Positions 42,707 through 51,485 of a DNA stretch of 64,000 nucleotides are shown in pieces. Under the pieces are notes generated by a model that saw only the letters and a list, made by a program, of their open reading frames with translations, did no database searches and was not told the DNA's origin. Within the stretch, counting starts at the first letter, position 1. The number at the start of each line of letters is the position of its first letter. The position numbers and the translations under genes were made by a program. This DNA is from Ruegeria denitrificans. Lineage in GTDB: Bacteria; Pseudomonadota; Alphaproteobacteria; Rhodobacterales; Rhodobacteraceae. Location: positions 310,001-374,000 of the forward strand of contig NZ_CYUD01000001.1 of NCBI RefSeq assembly GCF_001458295.1, written 5' to 3'.

Positions 42707-43810
42707 TCATGTGCGGATCGCGACAAGCAAATCCATCACGTTTGTTCCCGTCGGTCCCGTCACCAGCAAAGCCCCTGCGTGGTCCAGATAGCTGCCGCTG
42801 TCGGCCTGTTGTAATGCCTGCTCAGCACCGTCGCCCCATGTGGTGCCGTCGACAACCGCCCCGGCGGCTTGCGTGGGTCCGTCCGTGCCGTCGGTGCCGC
42901 CGACAACCACCGTGATACCCTCGCAACCAGCAATCTCGCGTGCCAGGGCCAAAGCCAGCGCCTGATTGCGCCCACCGCGCCCTGGGTTAGTTGGCAATAC
43001 AACAGTTGGTTCGCCACCGAAAATCATGACGCCCTTTGGCATCGCGCGGATGCGTTCGCCCAGTGCTTCGGCGATATTCAAGAAATCATCGTGCAGGCAT
43101 TCTTCATTGGCATGAACCGTCAGACCGTCAACTTGTGCCAAGTCCGCTGCGGCCGCGCGGGCATGAGCGTTTGACGCCACGATCTGAGTGGTAGCCGCAA
43201 AATCAACCGACCCCGGCAGAGCCCCAATGCCCGAGCCGACAACATTCAAGTCATCTCCGGGTACATCCGAAATGGCCAGAACAGTCACCCTGTCGCCATG
43301 AAAGTGGGAAAGCAATCCTCCCCTCTTGATCCGTGACAGCTTGCGCCGTTCCGCGTTCATCGCGGTGATGTCCAGCCCCTCGGACAGCAGCTTTATGTTC
43401 AGCTGTTCCAGATCACCCAGCGTTTTGCCCGGCACCAGATCTTCGGCCAGAGAGGATGCGCCGCCCGAAACCAGCAACAACAGATGTGAACCGGGCTTCA
43501 TTGCCTCAACCGCCTCGCGCAATGCCTGACCACCTTGAAGGCTGCGCGCGTCTGGAACGGGGTGCGAGGCCTCGATCACCGTCACATAATCGGGCAGATC
43601 ACGCCCGTGGCCATCCTTGGTGACAACCAGTGTCGGGCGCGGTCCGAAATGTTCCAGCGCCGCGCGGGCCATGGCCGCGGCGGGTTTGCCGACCGCCAAT
43701 ATTTGATCGGGCTGGGGGATGCCCTGCAAAGCCTTGCTGGTTGCGGCGTGACCACCTACGGCGTCGACCCCGGTCTGCCAGATGCGAATTGCCTGTTCTT
43801 TCCTGTCCAT
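42707..43810 (-). CDS. Glycerate 2-kinase (DUF4147/MOFRL type)
   Basis: The product is 367 residues from ATG 43810. Both family domains are present: an N-terminal DUF4147 part (VGKPAAAMARAALEHFG, VIEASHPVPDARSLQGG, LLVSGGASSLAEDLVPG) and a C-terminal MOFRL part (FGGEPTVVLPTNPGRGGRNQALALALA, GTDGTDGPTQAAGAVVDG). It phosphorylates glycerate, as part of serine, glycolate or hydroxypyruvate use. ATG 43810 overlaps the dtd stop as ATGA, so the upstream ATG at 43825 is less likely. Its role in two-carbon metabolism would fit the bhc genes but the two loci are 32 kb apart. Confidence 0.88.
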   Translation of the reverse strand: MDRKEQAIRIWQTGVDAVGGHAATSKALQGIPQPDQILAVGKPAAAMARAALEHFGPRPTLVVTKDGHGRDLPDYVTVIEASHPVPDARSLQGGQALREAVEAMKPGSHLLLLVSGGASSLAEDLVPGKTLGDLEQLNIKLLSEGLDITAMNAERRKLSRIKRGGLLSHFHGDRVTVLAISDVPGDDLNVVGSGIGALPGSVDFAATTQIVASNAHARAAAADLAQVDGLTVHANEECLHDDFLNIAEALGERIRAMPKGVMIFGGEPTVVLPTNPGRGGRNQALALALAREIAGCEGITVVVGGTDGTDGPTQAAGAVVDGTTWGDGAEQALQQADSGSYLDHAGALLVTGPTGTNVMDLLVAIRT

Positions 43811-44247
43811 CAGCTTTCCATCCAAATCGTGACGGGCCCGTCATTGACCAGCTCAACCGCCATATCGGCACCGAATTGCCCGGTCTCTACCGGCACACCA
43901 TGTGCCTGCAACCGCTGGGCAAAGACCTCATACAGATGTTTGCCGACATCCGGTGTGGCGGCCTCGGAAAATCCGGGCCTATTGCCGCGTGAGGTATCGG
44001 CGGCCAACGTAAACTGGCTGATCACCAGCGTGGACCCTTCGATATCTTTCACTGACCGGTTCATTTTACCAGCGTCATCCTTGAAGATGCGCAGCTTGGA
44101 GATTTTGGCGGCAAGCTGATCTGCCTTGGCTTCATCATCGCCCTGCATAGCGCAGACCAAGATCATCAGCCCCGGTCCGGTCTGGCCGATCATCTGACCG
44201 TCAACCGATACACTGGCCTTCGAAACTCGTTGTAGAACAGCGCGCAA
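43810..44247 (-). CDS. dtd: D-aminoacyl-tRNA deacylase
   Basis: DTD removes D-amino acids (and glycine mis-charged on tRNA-Ala) from tRNA. The product is 145 residues, the normal length. [17 protein letters not shown] opens the protein, [21 protein letters not shown] contains the catalytic-loop motif, and the Gly-cisPro motif GPVTIWME ends it. The start codon is TTG at 44247, with GGAG 8 bases upstream. It is coupled to the glycerate kinase gene. Confidence 0.93.
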   Translation of the reverse strand: MRAVLQRVSKASVSVDGQMIGQTGPGLMILVCAMQGDDEAKADQLAAKISKLRIFKDDAGKMNRSVKDIEGSTLVISQFTLAADTSRGNRPGFSEAATPDVGKHLYEVFAQRLQAHGVPVETGQFGADMAVELVNDGPVTIWMES

Positions 44248-44272
44248 AATCGTTCTCCGTCCGGTGTGGTTG

Positions 44273-44941
44273 TTATCCGACCCAGTTCACGATCTCACTC
44301 AGATCGGCGCGGTCGGTGCGAAAGCCGTTGGCTGGGTGATCTGTATCCGCATAACCGAAAGAAATCGCGCATAAAATCAACCGATCTTCGGGGATATCGA
44401 AATACCTGCGCAAGAACGGGCTATAGGTGGCCAGTGCAGCCTGCGGGATCGTGGCGATGCCAAGTGCCTGCGCAGCCAGTGAAAAGGCGGTGATAAACCC
44501 GCCGCAATCCAGCGCGCCATAAGCGCCAAGTTCGGTGGGGCTTGAGACAATGGCGCAATGGGGTGCCCCGAACAAAGAGAAATTCTGTATCATCTGCTGG
44601 GTCGAGGCGCTGCGGTCACCGCGTTTAACGCCGACTGCTTGATACAGAGCCCACCCGCAGGCCCGGCGGCGGTCCTGATAAACGCCGGAATAGGAAGTTG
44701 GAAATGGAATGTCCGGGCAGGGCGTGCCCGCAGCAGCCTCGGCCTGCATTGCCGCGCGAAACCGCTCGGTTTCTGCGCCGCTGGTGACCGAGACGTGCCA
44801 GGGTTGAGCGTTGCACCAGCTGGGCACGCGGGCGGCGCTGGTCAGGATTTGTTCGATCTGATCCTTGGGCACCGGGTTGGGGCGAAAGGCCCGGCAGGAA
44901 TACCGCGAGGCCAGCAACCGATTTAGATCGGATAGTGTCAC
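44273..44941 (-). CDS. Nitroreductase family protein
   Basis: The product is 222 residues of the FMN-dependent nitroreductase fold. The N-terminal [12 protein letters not shown] and [14 protein letters not shown] are the FMN-binding motifs, and [14 protein letters not shown] and the C-terminal SFGYAD are also typical. It reduces nitroaromatics or other electron-poor compounds with NAD(P)H; the natural substrate is unknown. The start is GTG 44941 with a GGGGAGAGG site upstream. It follows the SPFH/TelA operon on the same strand after 103 bases, but I see no reason to join it to that operon. Confidence 0.85.
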   Translation of the reverse strand: MTLSDLNRLLASRYSCRAFRPNPVPKDQIEQILTSAARVPSWCNAQPWHVSVTSGAETERFRAAMQAEAAAGTPCPDIPFPTSYSGVYQDRRRACGWALYQAVGVKRGDRSASTQQMIQNFSLFGAPHCAIVSSPTELGAYGALDCGGFITAFSLAAQALGIATIPQAALATYSPFLRRYFDIPEDRLILCAISFGYADTDHPANGFRTDRADLSEIVNWVG

Positions 44942-45044
44942 TATGGCCTCTCCCCTTAGGCGTTGACGCGGCGGAGAATGGCGTCAGAGTGACGGAAGTT
45001 CAAGCGCTAACATTCACTGATTTCATGGCTGGCGCTCAGCGTTG

Positions 45045-46133
45045 TCACTGTTGGCCGGTGGCCATCAGATACCCGACGCCGGCCGCCACAAGCAGGCCCA
45101 GAACAACGGCAACAGTGATCTTGATGGCGGACCAGGGGCGTTCTCCCTGTACGCGGCCGGTGCGCCCGTTAACGACGAAGCGATAGGTCTGGCCACGGTA
45201 CTTATAGGCCGCCATCCAGACCGGTAGCAGGATATGTTTGAAGGTAACGTCTCGCACATCCGTATCGATCCCGTGTATCCGCTGACGATCGCCGCCAATA
45301 TCAAAGCGCACTTCACGTTCGATCACTCGCGCTATGTACCCACGGGCCTCGGAGTAGCCTTCCTGCAATTCAACGGTATAGGCCTCGGCCCTGAATCCGG
45401 CCAGATATTCCGGCTGATAAGGTTCCAGCGATGGTAAGTCCCAAGGCTCCAGCGCGTCAGTATAGCTTTTGGGCAAAGACTGTGATGCCAACACCAGCAC
45501 GTCGTCGAAGAACCGCGCGACCTGTCCGGATTTTGGCGACCACCGCACCTTTGGCACCTGCTGCTGTACGCGCTTGCCGTCGCGCATGACGGTCCGGGTC
45601 TCGTAATAGACAACGCCCCGCTCACCGCGATAACTGGACTTAGTGTCCGCATCAAAGGTCCAGTAGGGCACATAAATGCCCTGCATCTTGCGGCCTTTGC
45701 GGGCGTATTCCTTTAACCCGTTGGGCGCGAACCAGAGACGACCCAGCCAGTCTCCCATTGCCTTGTGCGCCGTGCGTTCGTCCAAAGCAAAGGGCAGCAC
45801 ACCGCGCGGTTTGATATGCCGACTAACGCCGGTATCCGTTACCACGGGCGTCGCGCAGAACGGGCATTCTGCGGCGTGGGTCGCAGGATCGAACTCGACC
45901 TGAGCTGCGCAATTGGGGCAGGACAGAACACGCGTTTCCTCGATCTCGCTCTCCGGAAGTTGTTCCGCGATTGCAGCGTCGAAATCCAGCTCTTTCAGGC
46001 TGGCCCCGCCCCATGGACCAGCACCAATCGTCACGGAATGCCCGCAATGGTCGCAGGTCAGACTGCCATCACCGGGGTTGAACCGGTAATCCGCGCCACA
46101 TTGCTCGCAGGGAAATCTGTGTTCTTCACTCAT
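45045..46133 (-). CDS. Double zinc-ribbon protein with a C-terminal membrane anchor
   Basis: The product is 362 residues. Two four-cysteine zinc ribbons are at the N-terminus: C9, C12, C27, C30, and C72, C75, C90, C93. A long soluble middle part (about 100-330) contains IKPRGVLPFALDERTA and YVPYWTFDADTKSSYRGERG. One hydrophobic helix near residues 338-358 anchors the C-terminus. Such proteins are often named after replication factor Y or TFIIB zinc ribbons, but there is no helicase here. In Bacillus subtilis, YdjG (zinc ribbon plus membrane) sits with the SPFH protein YdjI and membrane-stress PspA-like YdjF; this gene occupies an equivalent place beside an SPFH gene. Function: probable membrane complex component, inferred. 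Confidence 0.72.
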   Translation of the reverse strand: MSEEHRFPCEQCGADYRFNPGDGSLTCDHCGHSVTIGAGPWGGASLKELDFDAAIAEQLPESEIEETRVLSCPNCAAQVEFDPATHAAECPFCATPVVTDTGVSRHIKPRGVLPFALDERTAHKAMGDWLGRLWFAPNGLKEYARKGRKMQGIYVPYWTFDADTKSSYRGERGVVYYETRTVMRDGKRVQQQVPKVRWSPKSGQVARFFDDVLVLASQSLPKSYTDALEPWDLPSLEPYQPEYLAGFRAEAYTVELQEGYSEARGYIARVIEREVRFDIGGDRQRIHGIDTDVRDVTFKHILLPVWMAAYKYRGQTYRFVVNGRTGRVQGERPWSAIKITVAVVLGLLVAAGVGYLMATGQQ

Positions 46134-46164
46134 CGTGCAGCCCTATGCGCCAGCGACTAAAACG

Positions 46165-47313
46165 TTACGCACCCGGCGGCGGTGGCGGCAGAATGGTGAA
46201 CAGCTGCGCCAATTCCTGCACGTCTCCAGCCTTTTTCCAACCATCCTGACCCGCAGTCCAAACGTGGGTGTCGCGGGTGATTTCTCCGTCGGTGGCCATG
46301 CGACCCATTTTGGCCTTCGAGAACGGCCCGCTGGTTTGCCCGTCCACCGCGATATGCCACACATGCTCGACCGGAGGCGGAGGGGGCGGTGCGGCATGCG
46401 CTGCCGGTTGCGGTGCGGCGGGGGCGGAACCGCCCCACGGGCCACTGGGTTGACCCGCTGCCATGTTCGACATCTGCTGTGCCATCGCCATGCCCATTCC
46501 CATGCCAAGCCCCGCGCCCATGCCGCCGCCCTGACCGGGATTGTTGGCCGCGGCGGTCATCGCCTCGGCCGCGGAATACTGGGTGAACTTACCCAGATCA
46601 CCCGCCAACCCCATCGAGGTCCGCTTGTCCAACGCTGCTTCAACTGCGGGCGGTAGAGAGATGTTTTCAATGTAGAATTCTGGCATCTCAAGTCCGTAAC
46701 CGTCCAGCACCGGAGAAACTTCAGCCGCGATCAGCTTGCCCAAATCGGCTGTGTTGGCGGCCATGTCCAGAACTGGAATGCCTGATCCGGCGATCACCCG
46801 GCTAAATTCCTGCACGATGATGTTGCGGATCTGAAAGCTGATCTCATCCATTGTGAATTCACCATCGGTGCCCACGATCTCGATCAGGAACTTCGCAGCG
46901 TCCTTCACGCGCACCGTATAGGTGCCGAAGGCCCGAATGCGGGTTGGTCCGAATTCCGGATCACGTAGCATGATCGGGTTTTTGGTGCCCCACTTCAGGT
47001 CATTGAACCGGGTCGTGTTAACGAAATAGATCTCGGACTTGAACGGAGACTGAAAGCCGTGATCCCAATGCTGCAGAGTCGTCATGATCGGCATGTTGTT
47101 GGTCTCAAGCATATAGAGACCTGGCGTGAACACATCCGCCAGCTGACCTTCGTGCACAAATACCGCCGCCTGACCCTCGCGCACGGTCAGCTTGGCGCCG
47201 TATTTGATCTCGTGCCCCTCACGCTCGAACCGCCAGACCATTGTGTCGCGGGTGTCGTCGACCCAGTGAATGACGTCGATAAATTCTCCGGTCAGAAAAT
47301 CGAAAATACCCAT
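46165..47313 (-). CDS. SPFH-domain protein with C-terminal GYF_2 domain (YdjI-like)
   Basis: The product is 382 residues. The SPFH/band-7 type region covers about 35-245 (LTVREGQAAVFVHEGQLADVFTPGLYMLETNN, RIRAFGTYTVRVKD). It is followed by a coiled or flexible Gly/Met-rich linker (about 258-285), a proline/alanine stretch, and a GYF_2 domain near 316-375 (VWHIAVDGQTSGPFSKAKMGRMATDGEITRDTHVWTAGQDGW). SPFH proteins form large rings or domains on membranes; GYF_2 domains bind proline-rich peptides or help oligomerise. The protein has no transmembrane helix. It lies between DUF2927 and zinc-ribbon genes in a co-directional operon. Names such as virion core protein come from weak matches and are misleading. 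Confidence 0.82.
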   Translation of the reverse strand: MGIFDFLTGEFIDVIHWVDDTRDTMVWRFEREGHEIKYGAKLTVREGQAAVFVHEGQLADVFTPGLYMLETNNMPIMTTLQHWDHGFQSPFKSEIYFVNTTRFNDLKWGTKNPIMLRDPEFGPTRIRAFGTYTVRVKDAAKFLIEIVGTDGEFTMDEISFQIRNIIVQEFSRVIAGSGIPVLDMAANTADLGKLIAAEVSPVLDGYGLEMPEFYIENISLPPAVEAALDKRTSMGLAGDLGKFTQYSAAEAMTAAANNPGQGGGMGAGLGMGMGMAMAQQMSNMAAGQPSGPWGGSAPAAPQPAAHAAPPPPPPVEHVWHIAVDGQTSGPFSKAKMGRMATDGEITRDTHVWTAGQDGWKKAGDVQELAQLFTILPPPPPGA

Positions 47314-47334
47314 TGGGGTCTCCTTTCCTTGGGC

Positions 47335-48330
47335 TCAGAGCTGCTGGCCCATCAATTCGCGTGCAATGATCCGCACCACAGGGCGGGCGTCTTCAGCTGT
47401 TACCCCGGGCTCAAGGCGTGGATCGTAGAGCATTGTCAAAAGTTTTTCGTCATGGCTGGTCAGCAGCGCAAACTCATCATTGTCGTTGAAAATCGAAGGC
47501 CGTGCGTTGGGGCTGTCGTTGGATAGACCCAGCCCCTGTGCGATTTCCTCGTGAATGCAGCTGCGGCGCGTCAGGTCCGGCAATTCAGCCCGGATGAGCG
47601 TCACGGCCCGCACAAATTTATACGGCGAGCTTTTGGTAGGGGACGCAAAGACAAGGCAGTCAATATTGGCACGCGGATTTGCAACTAATTCCAGTGATGG
47701 CGTGCTGATGCCGGGGATCAGTTGTTTCAAGCGTTTCACTACATAAGCGCTGTCATCCTTGCCTGCGAAGAAGACATGGAAATTGGCTTTGCGATTGACG
47801 ACCGAGATCGGATGATCCGTCAATTTGCCAAGTCGCTTTGCAAATGCCTCAACCTCGGCCGTGTCTTTTTCGCGCGCTTCGGGTGCGACGGACGGGGCGA
47901 ATTCCGTTTGAATTCGTACAGGCCCGGCCCATCGGCTAAGTTGTCCGTCCGTTCGCTGAATACGCGTTGTTACAGCGTGATCAGGGTATTCGCTGTAAAA
48001 GGCTATGGCCTCGAAATTGCGGGCCAGATCGTCGGCGTCATAGGGTGTATCCGGGCCGCCCCCATCAATGCGCAACATGTCGCGGGTCAGCAGGTCGCGT
48101 TCGACCCGCTGATAGAACCTGGCCAAGTCCTGACTGGCTGCGGATGGGGGCACATAGGCATTGGGTGCAGGGGCGGGCGCCACCGGGCGCGGTTGCGGAA
48201 CAACCGAAGACGTCAATGCTTCATCGCAATTGGCCAAAACCAAAAGTGCCATCAAGCCCAATAATGGCTTCAGATATCCCGCTACCCGCACGTCTGGCCC
48301 GCCGTCAGCCCGGTACCGCCGTTCCGGCAT
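47335..48330 (-). CDS. DUF2927 protein, probably exported
   Basis: From ATG 48330 the product is 331 residues. A hydrophobic segment (LKPLLGLMALLVLANC, about residues 20-35) looks like a signal peptide, possibly a lipoprotein signal although the -1 Asn before Cys is unusual. A proline-rich spacer follows, then the DUF2927 domain, including HVFFAGKDD, CLVFAS and RSCIHEEIAQGLGLSNDS, where HEEIAQGLG resembles a metallopeptidase-like HE motif. The frame is open to 48447, but that part lies inside telA; ATG 48330 overlaps it by only 26 bases. The function is unknown. It is in the middle of the XpaC/TelA/SPFH operon, so it may be the periplasmic part of that module. Confidence 0.7.
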   Translation of the reverse strand: MPERRYRADGGPDVRVAGYLKPLLGLMALLVLANCDEALTSSVVPQPRPVAPAPAPNAYVPPSAASQDLARFYQRVERDLLTRDMLRIDGGGPDTPYDADDLARNFEAIAFYSEYPDHAVTTRIQRTDGQLSRWAGPVRIQTEFAPSVAPEAREKDTAEVEAFAKRLGKLTDHPISVVNRKANFHVFFAGKDDSAYVVKRLKQLIPGISTPSLELVANPRANIDCLVFASPTKSSPYKFVRAVTLIRAELPDLTRRSCIHEEIAQGLGLSNDSPNARPSIFNDNDEFALLTSHDEKLLTMLYDPRLEPGVTAEDARPVVRIIARELMGQQL

Positions 48331-49495
48331 TGTCGCCGATCCCGTCCTTGCGGGCCTTGGCCGCGGCCAAGGTGTCGCGCAGTTCGGTCTCCATCTTCTG
48401 CAGTTCCTGCTCGGCAGCGGCGCGTTTGGCCTTACCTTCGTCAGCAATCGCCAGACTTTCGTTGATTGTACCGATCAGATCGGCATTGGCTTGTTTGACC
48501 GCCTCGATATCGAACACGCCGCGTTCCATTTCCTCGCGGATCATCTTGTTCGACTCACGCAGGTTAGCCGCGTTCGAGGTCAGCAATTCATTGGTCAGAT
48601 CGTTGGCATCGCGTACGGCCGAGGCCGCTTCGGCGCTGCGTTGAATGGTGACCGCCTGCGCCAGCTGGGTTTCCCACAGCGGCACGGTATTGACCAGGGT
48701 CGAGTTGATCTTGGTGACCAGCGACTTGTCATTCTCCTGCACCAAGCGGATCGAGGGCAGCGACTGCATCGTCACCTGCCGCGTCAGCTTCAGGTCATGC
48801 ACACGGCGTTCCAAATCATCCCGTGCGGCACGCATATCGCGCAGTTCCTGTGCTTTCATCACCTGTTCATCTTCGGGCGCGGCCTGAACTTCGGCCTCTT
48901 TTTGGGGGATGTCCTGACTGTCCAGTTCGGTCAGCTTTTCTTCACCTGCCGCGATATACAGCGCCAGCTCGTCGTAGAACCCAAGAGTCTTTTCATACAG
49001 CAGATCCAGCGACTTGATGTCTTTCAGCAGCGTGTGTTCATGACCCAGAAGATCGTCCGTGATCTTGTCGATCTGGCCCTGAACCTCTTCGTATTGCGCT
49101 GTGAACTTGGCGAAAGGCGCGGCCTTGCCCAGCAGTTTTTCCCACCAGCTGCGTTCGCGGCGCACATCTAATTCGCTGACCGAAAAGCCCCGGATCGAGG
49201 TGACGATATCGCGCAGGCTGTCCCCCGCGGGACCCACATCCTTGTTGCGTACATCCGCCAGCATGGCCTGGCTGATTTCCTGCAATTCCGCCTGGGCGGA
49301 CGAGCCGAAGGACACGATCGAATTGGTGTTGCCCATATCCAGCTCATCCATGCGGTTGCGGATTTCAGCGCTGACCGGATCGTCGGCCTCTTCAAGCGAG
49401 ATGACCTGATTTGTGGGTTCAGGCAACGCAACGGCTGTTACTTCCTGTACCAGCGTTTCTGCTTCGACCGCTTTGTTCTTGATCTCATCGGACAT
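48305..49495 (-). CDS. TelA/toxic-anion-resistance family protein
   Basis: The product is 396 residues from ATG 49495, with GAGAGGA upstream. It is mostly alpha-helical and coiled-coil: long charged stretches with LMAQ/L-repeat spacing, for example GPAGDSLRDIVTSIRGFSVSELDVRRERSWWEKLLG, YEEVQGQIDKITDDLLGHEHTLLKDI, and MRAARDDLERRVHDLKLTRQVTMQSLPSIRLVQ. These match the TelA family, whose members accompany tellurite and other stress operons but whose mechanism is not known. No membrane helix is seen. It partners with the XpaC-family gene 30 bases upstream, a combination conserved widely. Confidence 0.85.
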   Translation of the reverse strand: MSDEIKNKAVEAETLVQEVTAVALPEPTNQVISLEEADDPVSAEIRNRMDELDMGNTNSIVSFGSSAQAELQEISQAMLADVRNKDVGPAGDSLRDIVTSIRGFSVSELDVRRERSWWEKLLGKAAPFAKFTAQYEEVQGQIDKITDDLLGHEHTLLKDIKSLDLLYEKTLGFYDELALYIAAGEEKLTELDSQDIPQKEAEVQAAPEDEQVMKAQELRDMRAARDDLERRVHDLKLTRQVTMQSLPSIRLVQENDKSLVTKINSTLVNTVPLWETQLAQAVTIQRSAEAASAVRDANDLTNELLTSNAANLRESNKMIREEMERGVFDIEAVKQANADLIGTINESLAIADEGKAKRAAAEQELQKMETELRDTLAAAKARKDGIGDNAGTAVPG

Positions 49496-49525
49496 GGGGT
49501 AATCCTCTCTCAAAAAATGGGCCGG

Positions 49526-50440
49526 TTAGTCCAACCGGACGCCTTCGCGCTGCAGCCGTTCGCGCAACACGTCAATTTCAACCGTCAGATCGCTGCGGTC
49601 ATCCAATAGCATCTTGCGGGTGCGAGCCGCGAAATTCTGTTCCAGATCGTCCAGCAGAGCCGAATAGTCGGTCAGGGCCTGCGCATCGCGGGTTCGGGCG
49701 TAGACATCGGCAAACTTCACCGTCGCGTCACGGGCACCCTGCAGATAGACGGTCAGGTATTTGCGGGCGCCGGCCAGATCACGCGGGTCTTCCTCGACCG
49801 TGCGAAACAGATCGCGGGCGGTTTCCTGAAACCGTTCGACGCGCGCCTCGATCCGGCGGTCGCCTGCACGTTTTATAGCATCGGTCATCTCTGTCAGATG
49901 GGTTTCGGCATCTTCAACCACACGGGCCACGCGGTCTTGCTGAAAGGTGTCGACCCCCTCCATGCCCTTGTCTTTCATCGGGTCCAGACCGAAGGACACG
50001 GAATGCAGGACCGTTGCCACCACCCCGAACAGGATCGGGGCCAGCAGGCCGGCCTGAGCAGCAGTTTCGGCATCCAGGTATTCCGTCCGGTACGCGGCCA
50101 CAGCGACACCAATACCGGTCAACACGCTTGCGAAAATCTTGCGTGGAAAGGCCGGGCGTCGCGCGGTGCGACGTGCGTTAAATTCGGCCTCGGCGCGCAA
50201 ACCTTCGCGCAACAGAAAGGCAGCGGCGGTCAGCAGGCCAGCGGCGATCAGCCCGATCGTCATGCCGACTGCACCGTCGTTTAGCGACAGAAACACCAGG
50301 GGAATGGCAGGCAGAAAAAGGATATTGGCCCGTGCGCCCGCCGGTTCGACGCGTGCGCCATGAAATTGTCCGCGCTGCGGTTGGTCGTCGTCAGAGCCGC
50401 CGCCTTCGGGGCTGAATTTTCCGCCATACCGCTTAGCCAT
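49526..50440 (-). CDS. XpaC-family membrane protein (5-bromo-4-chloroindolyl phosphate hydrolysis family)
   Basis: The product is 304 residues. Two adjacent hydrophobic helices occupy about residues 38-77 (ILFLPAIPLVFLSL, MTIGLIAAGLLTAAAFLL) and another segment lies near 130-155. The C-terminal half (about 165-304) is a cytosolic helical coil typical of XpaC (DRVARVVEDAETHLTEMTDAI, DYSALLDDLEQNFAARTRKMLLDDRSDLTVEIDVLRERLQREGV). XpaC genes occur almost always with telA. Despite the old name, no phosphatase motif is visible. It probably anchors the TelA coil at the membrane; this is inference. Confidence 0.82.
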   Translation of the reverse strand: MAKRYGGKFSPEGGGSDDDQPQRGQFHGARVEPAGARANILFLPAIPLVFLSLNDGAVGMTIGLIAAGLLTAAAFLLREGLRAEAEFNARRTARRPAFPRKIFASVLTGIGVAVAAYRTEYLDAETAAQAGLLAPILFGVVATVLHSVSFGLDPMKDKGMEGVDTFQQDRVARVVEDAETHLTEMTDAIKRAGDRRIEARVERFQETARDLFRTVEEDPRDLAGARKYLTVYLQGARDATVKFADVYARTRDAQALTDYSALLDDLEQNFAARTRKMLLDDRSDLTVEIDVLRERLQREGVRLD

Positions 50441-50443
50441 GCG

Positions 50444-50533
50444 CTATAGTCCCCCCAGCACACCGGTACAGACACCGAGCATCAGCACAAGAAGGGCCGC
50501 ATAGGCCAGTTTTTGCACTCCGGTCCCTGACAT
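50444..50533 (-). CDS. 29-residue single-helix membrane peptide
   Basis: A short open frame on the minus strand starts with ATG 50533 and ends with TAG 3 bases before the xpaC start. It begins MSGTGVQKLAYAALLVLML and continues GVCTGVLGGL, forming one hydrophobic helix with a charged lysine near the N-terminus. A GGGGGA stretch lies upstream at a plausible distance for ribosome binding. It would be the first gene of the XpaC/TelA/SPFH operon. Too short for a family call; the intact frame, the helix and the spacing are the support. Confidence 0.5.
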   Translation of the reverse strand: MSGTGVQKLAYAALLVLMLGVCTGVLGGL

Positions 50534-50614
50534 GGCGTTCCCCCGTGGAATAACTTACGGAAAATTTAGGCGATGCGCGGGCTTGGCGCTAGGGGGAAGG
50601 TTGCTAAACCCGCG

Positions 50615-51424
50615 TCACTTGCGAGGTTTCTTGCCGATCGGTGGCCGTTTTCTTTGCGGACGGGCAGGGCGTTTGGGTTTGGCGTCAGGTTCGCCGTCCA
50701 ACCCCAACTGGTCCCGCATCACGCGGCGGCGGATCTCTTCAACCTCGCCGGGCTTCAGATTGCCCAGCTGGAAAGGGCCGTAAGACACCCGCAGCAGGCG
50801 GTTCACGGCATAGCCGATATCCTCTATCGCGCGGCGAATCTCGCGGTTTTTACCTTCGCGCAGGCCAATGGTCAGCCACGCATTTGCGCCTTGCTGACGG
50901 TCCAGCGACACGTCCATCGGCAGGAAACGCTCTCCGTCGATCACAAGCCCTTTGCGCAGCGGCGCAAAATCTTCGTCCTTCGGCCGCCCATTCACCCGAA
51001 CGCGGTATTTGCGCAGCCAACCAGTCGAAGGCAGTTCCAGCTTGCGTTTGATGCCGCCATCATTGGTCAGCAACAGTAACCCTTCCGAGTTCAGGTCCAG
51101 CCGTCCAACGCTCATGACGCGGGGCATGTCTTCGGGCAGGTTGTCGAAAATGGTGGCGCGGCCTTTTTCGTCGCGCGTTGTCGTCACCAGGCCGGACGGC
51201 TTGTGATACAGCCACAGGCGCGAGGGTTCAGGTTCCGACACCGGTTTGCCGTCGACGACGATCTTGTCTTTGGCGGTCACGTTCAGGGCCGGGCTGTCGA
51301 TGACCTTGCCATTCACGGCCACTCGGCCTGCTTCGATCATACGTTCAGCTTCACGGCGCGAGGCAACGCCTGCGCGGGCAAGAACTTTGGCGATCCGGTC
51401 GCCGGGAGGAGGGGTTTTGGTCAT
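50615..51424 (-). CDS. rluB: Pseudouridine synthase (RluB/RsuA family)
   Basis: The product is 269 residues from ATG 51424. An S4 RNA-binding domain (about 10-70: DRIAKVLARAGVASRREAERMIEAGRVAVNGKV) precedes the catalytic domain with the active-site aspartate in SVGRLDLNSEGLLLLTNDGG and the motif GKNREIRRAIEDIGYAVNRLLRVSYGPFQLG. A lysine/arginine-rich tail (KPKRPARPQRKRPPIGKKPRK) ends it. It modifies 23S (RluB/E) or 16S (RsuA) rRNA; length and tail favour RluB. ATG 51442 is an alternative start; both lack a strong ribosome site. It is divergent from tadA. Confidence 0.87.
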   Translation of the reverse strand: MTKTPPPGDRIAKVLARAGVASRREAERMIEAGRVAVNGKVIDSPALNVTAKDKIVVDGKPVSEPEPSRLWLYHKPSGLVTTTRDEKGRATIFDNLPEDMPRVMSVGRLDLNSEGLLLLTNDGGIKRKLELPSTGWLRKYRVRVNGRPKDEDFAPLRKGLVIDGERFLPMDVSLDRQQGANAWLTIGLREGKNREIRRAIEDIGYAVNRLLRVSYGPFQLGNLKPGEVEEIRRRVMRDQLGLDGEPDAKPKRPARPQRKRPPIGKKPRK

Positions 51425-51485
51425 CCGCAGCCCATAGCGCATCCCGCCCGCTTGCGAAAGACAGGTTTCTGATGCAGTCAGAGGC

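Noticed and set aside
46165-49495. Viral origin suggested by names such as virion core protein or toxic anion resistance
   Set aside because: Sequence features are SPFH, GYF_2 and TelA-type coils; there are no capsid, integrase or other phage genes nearby.
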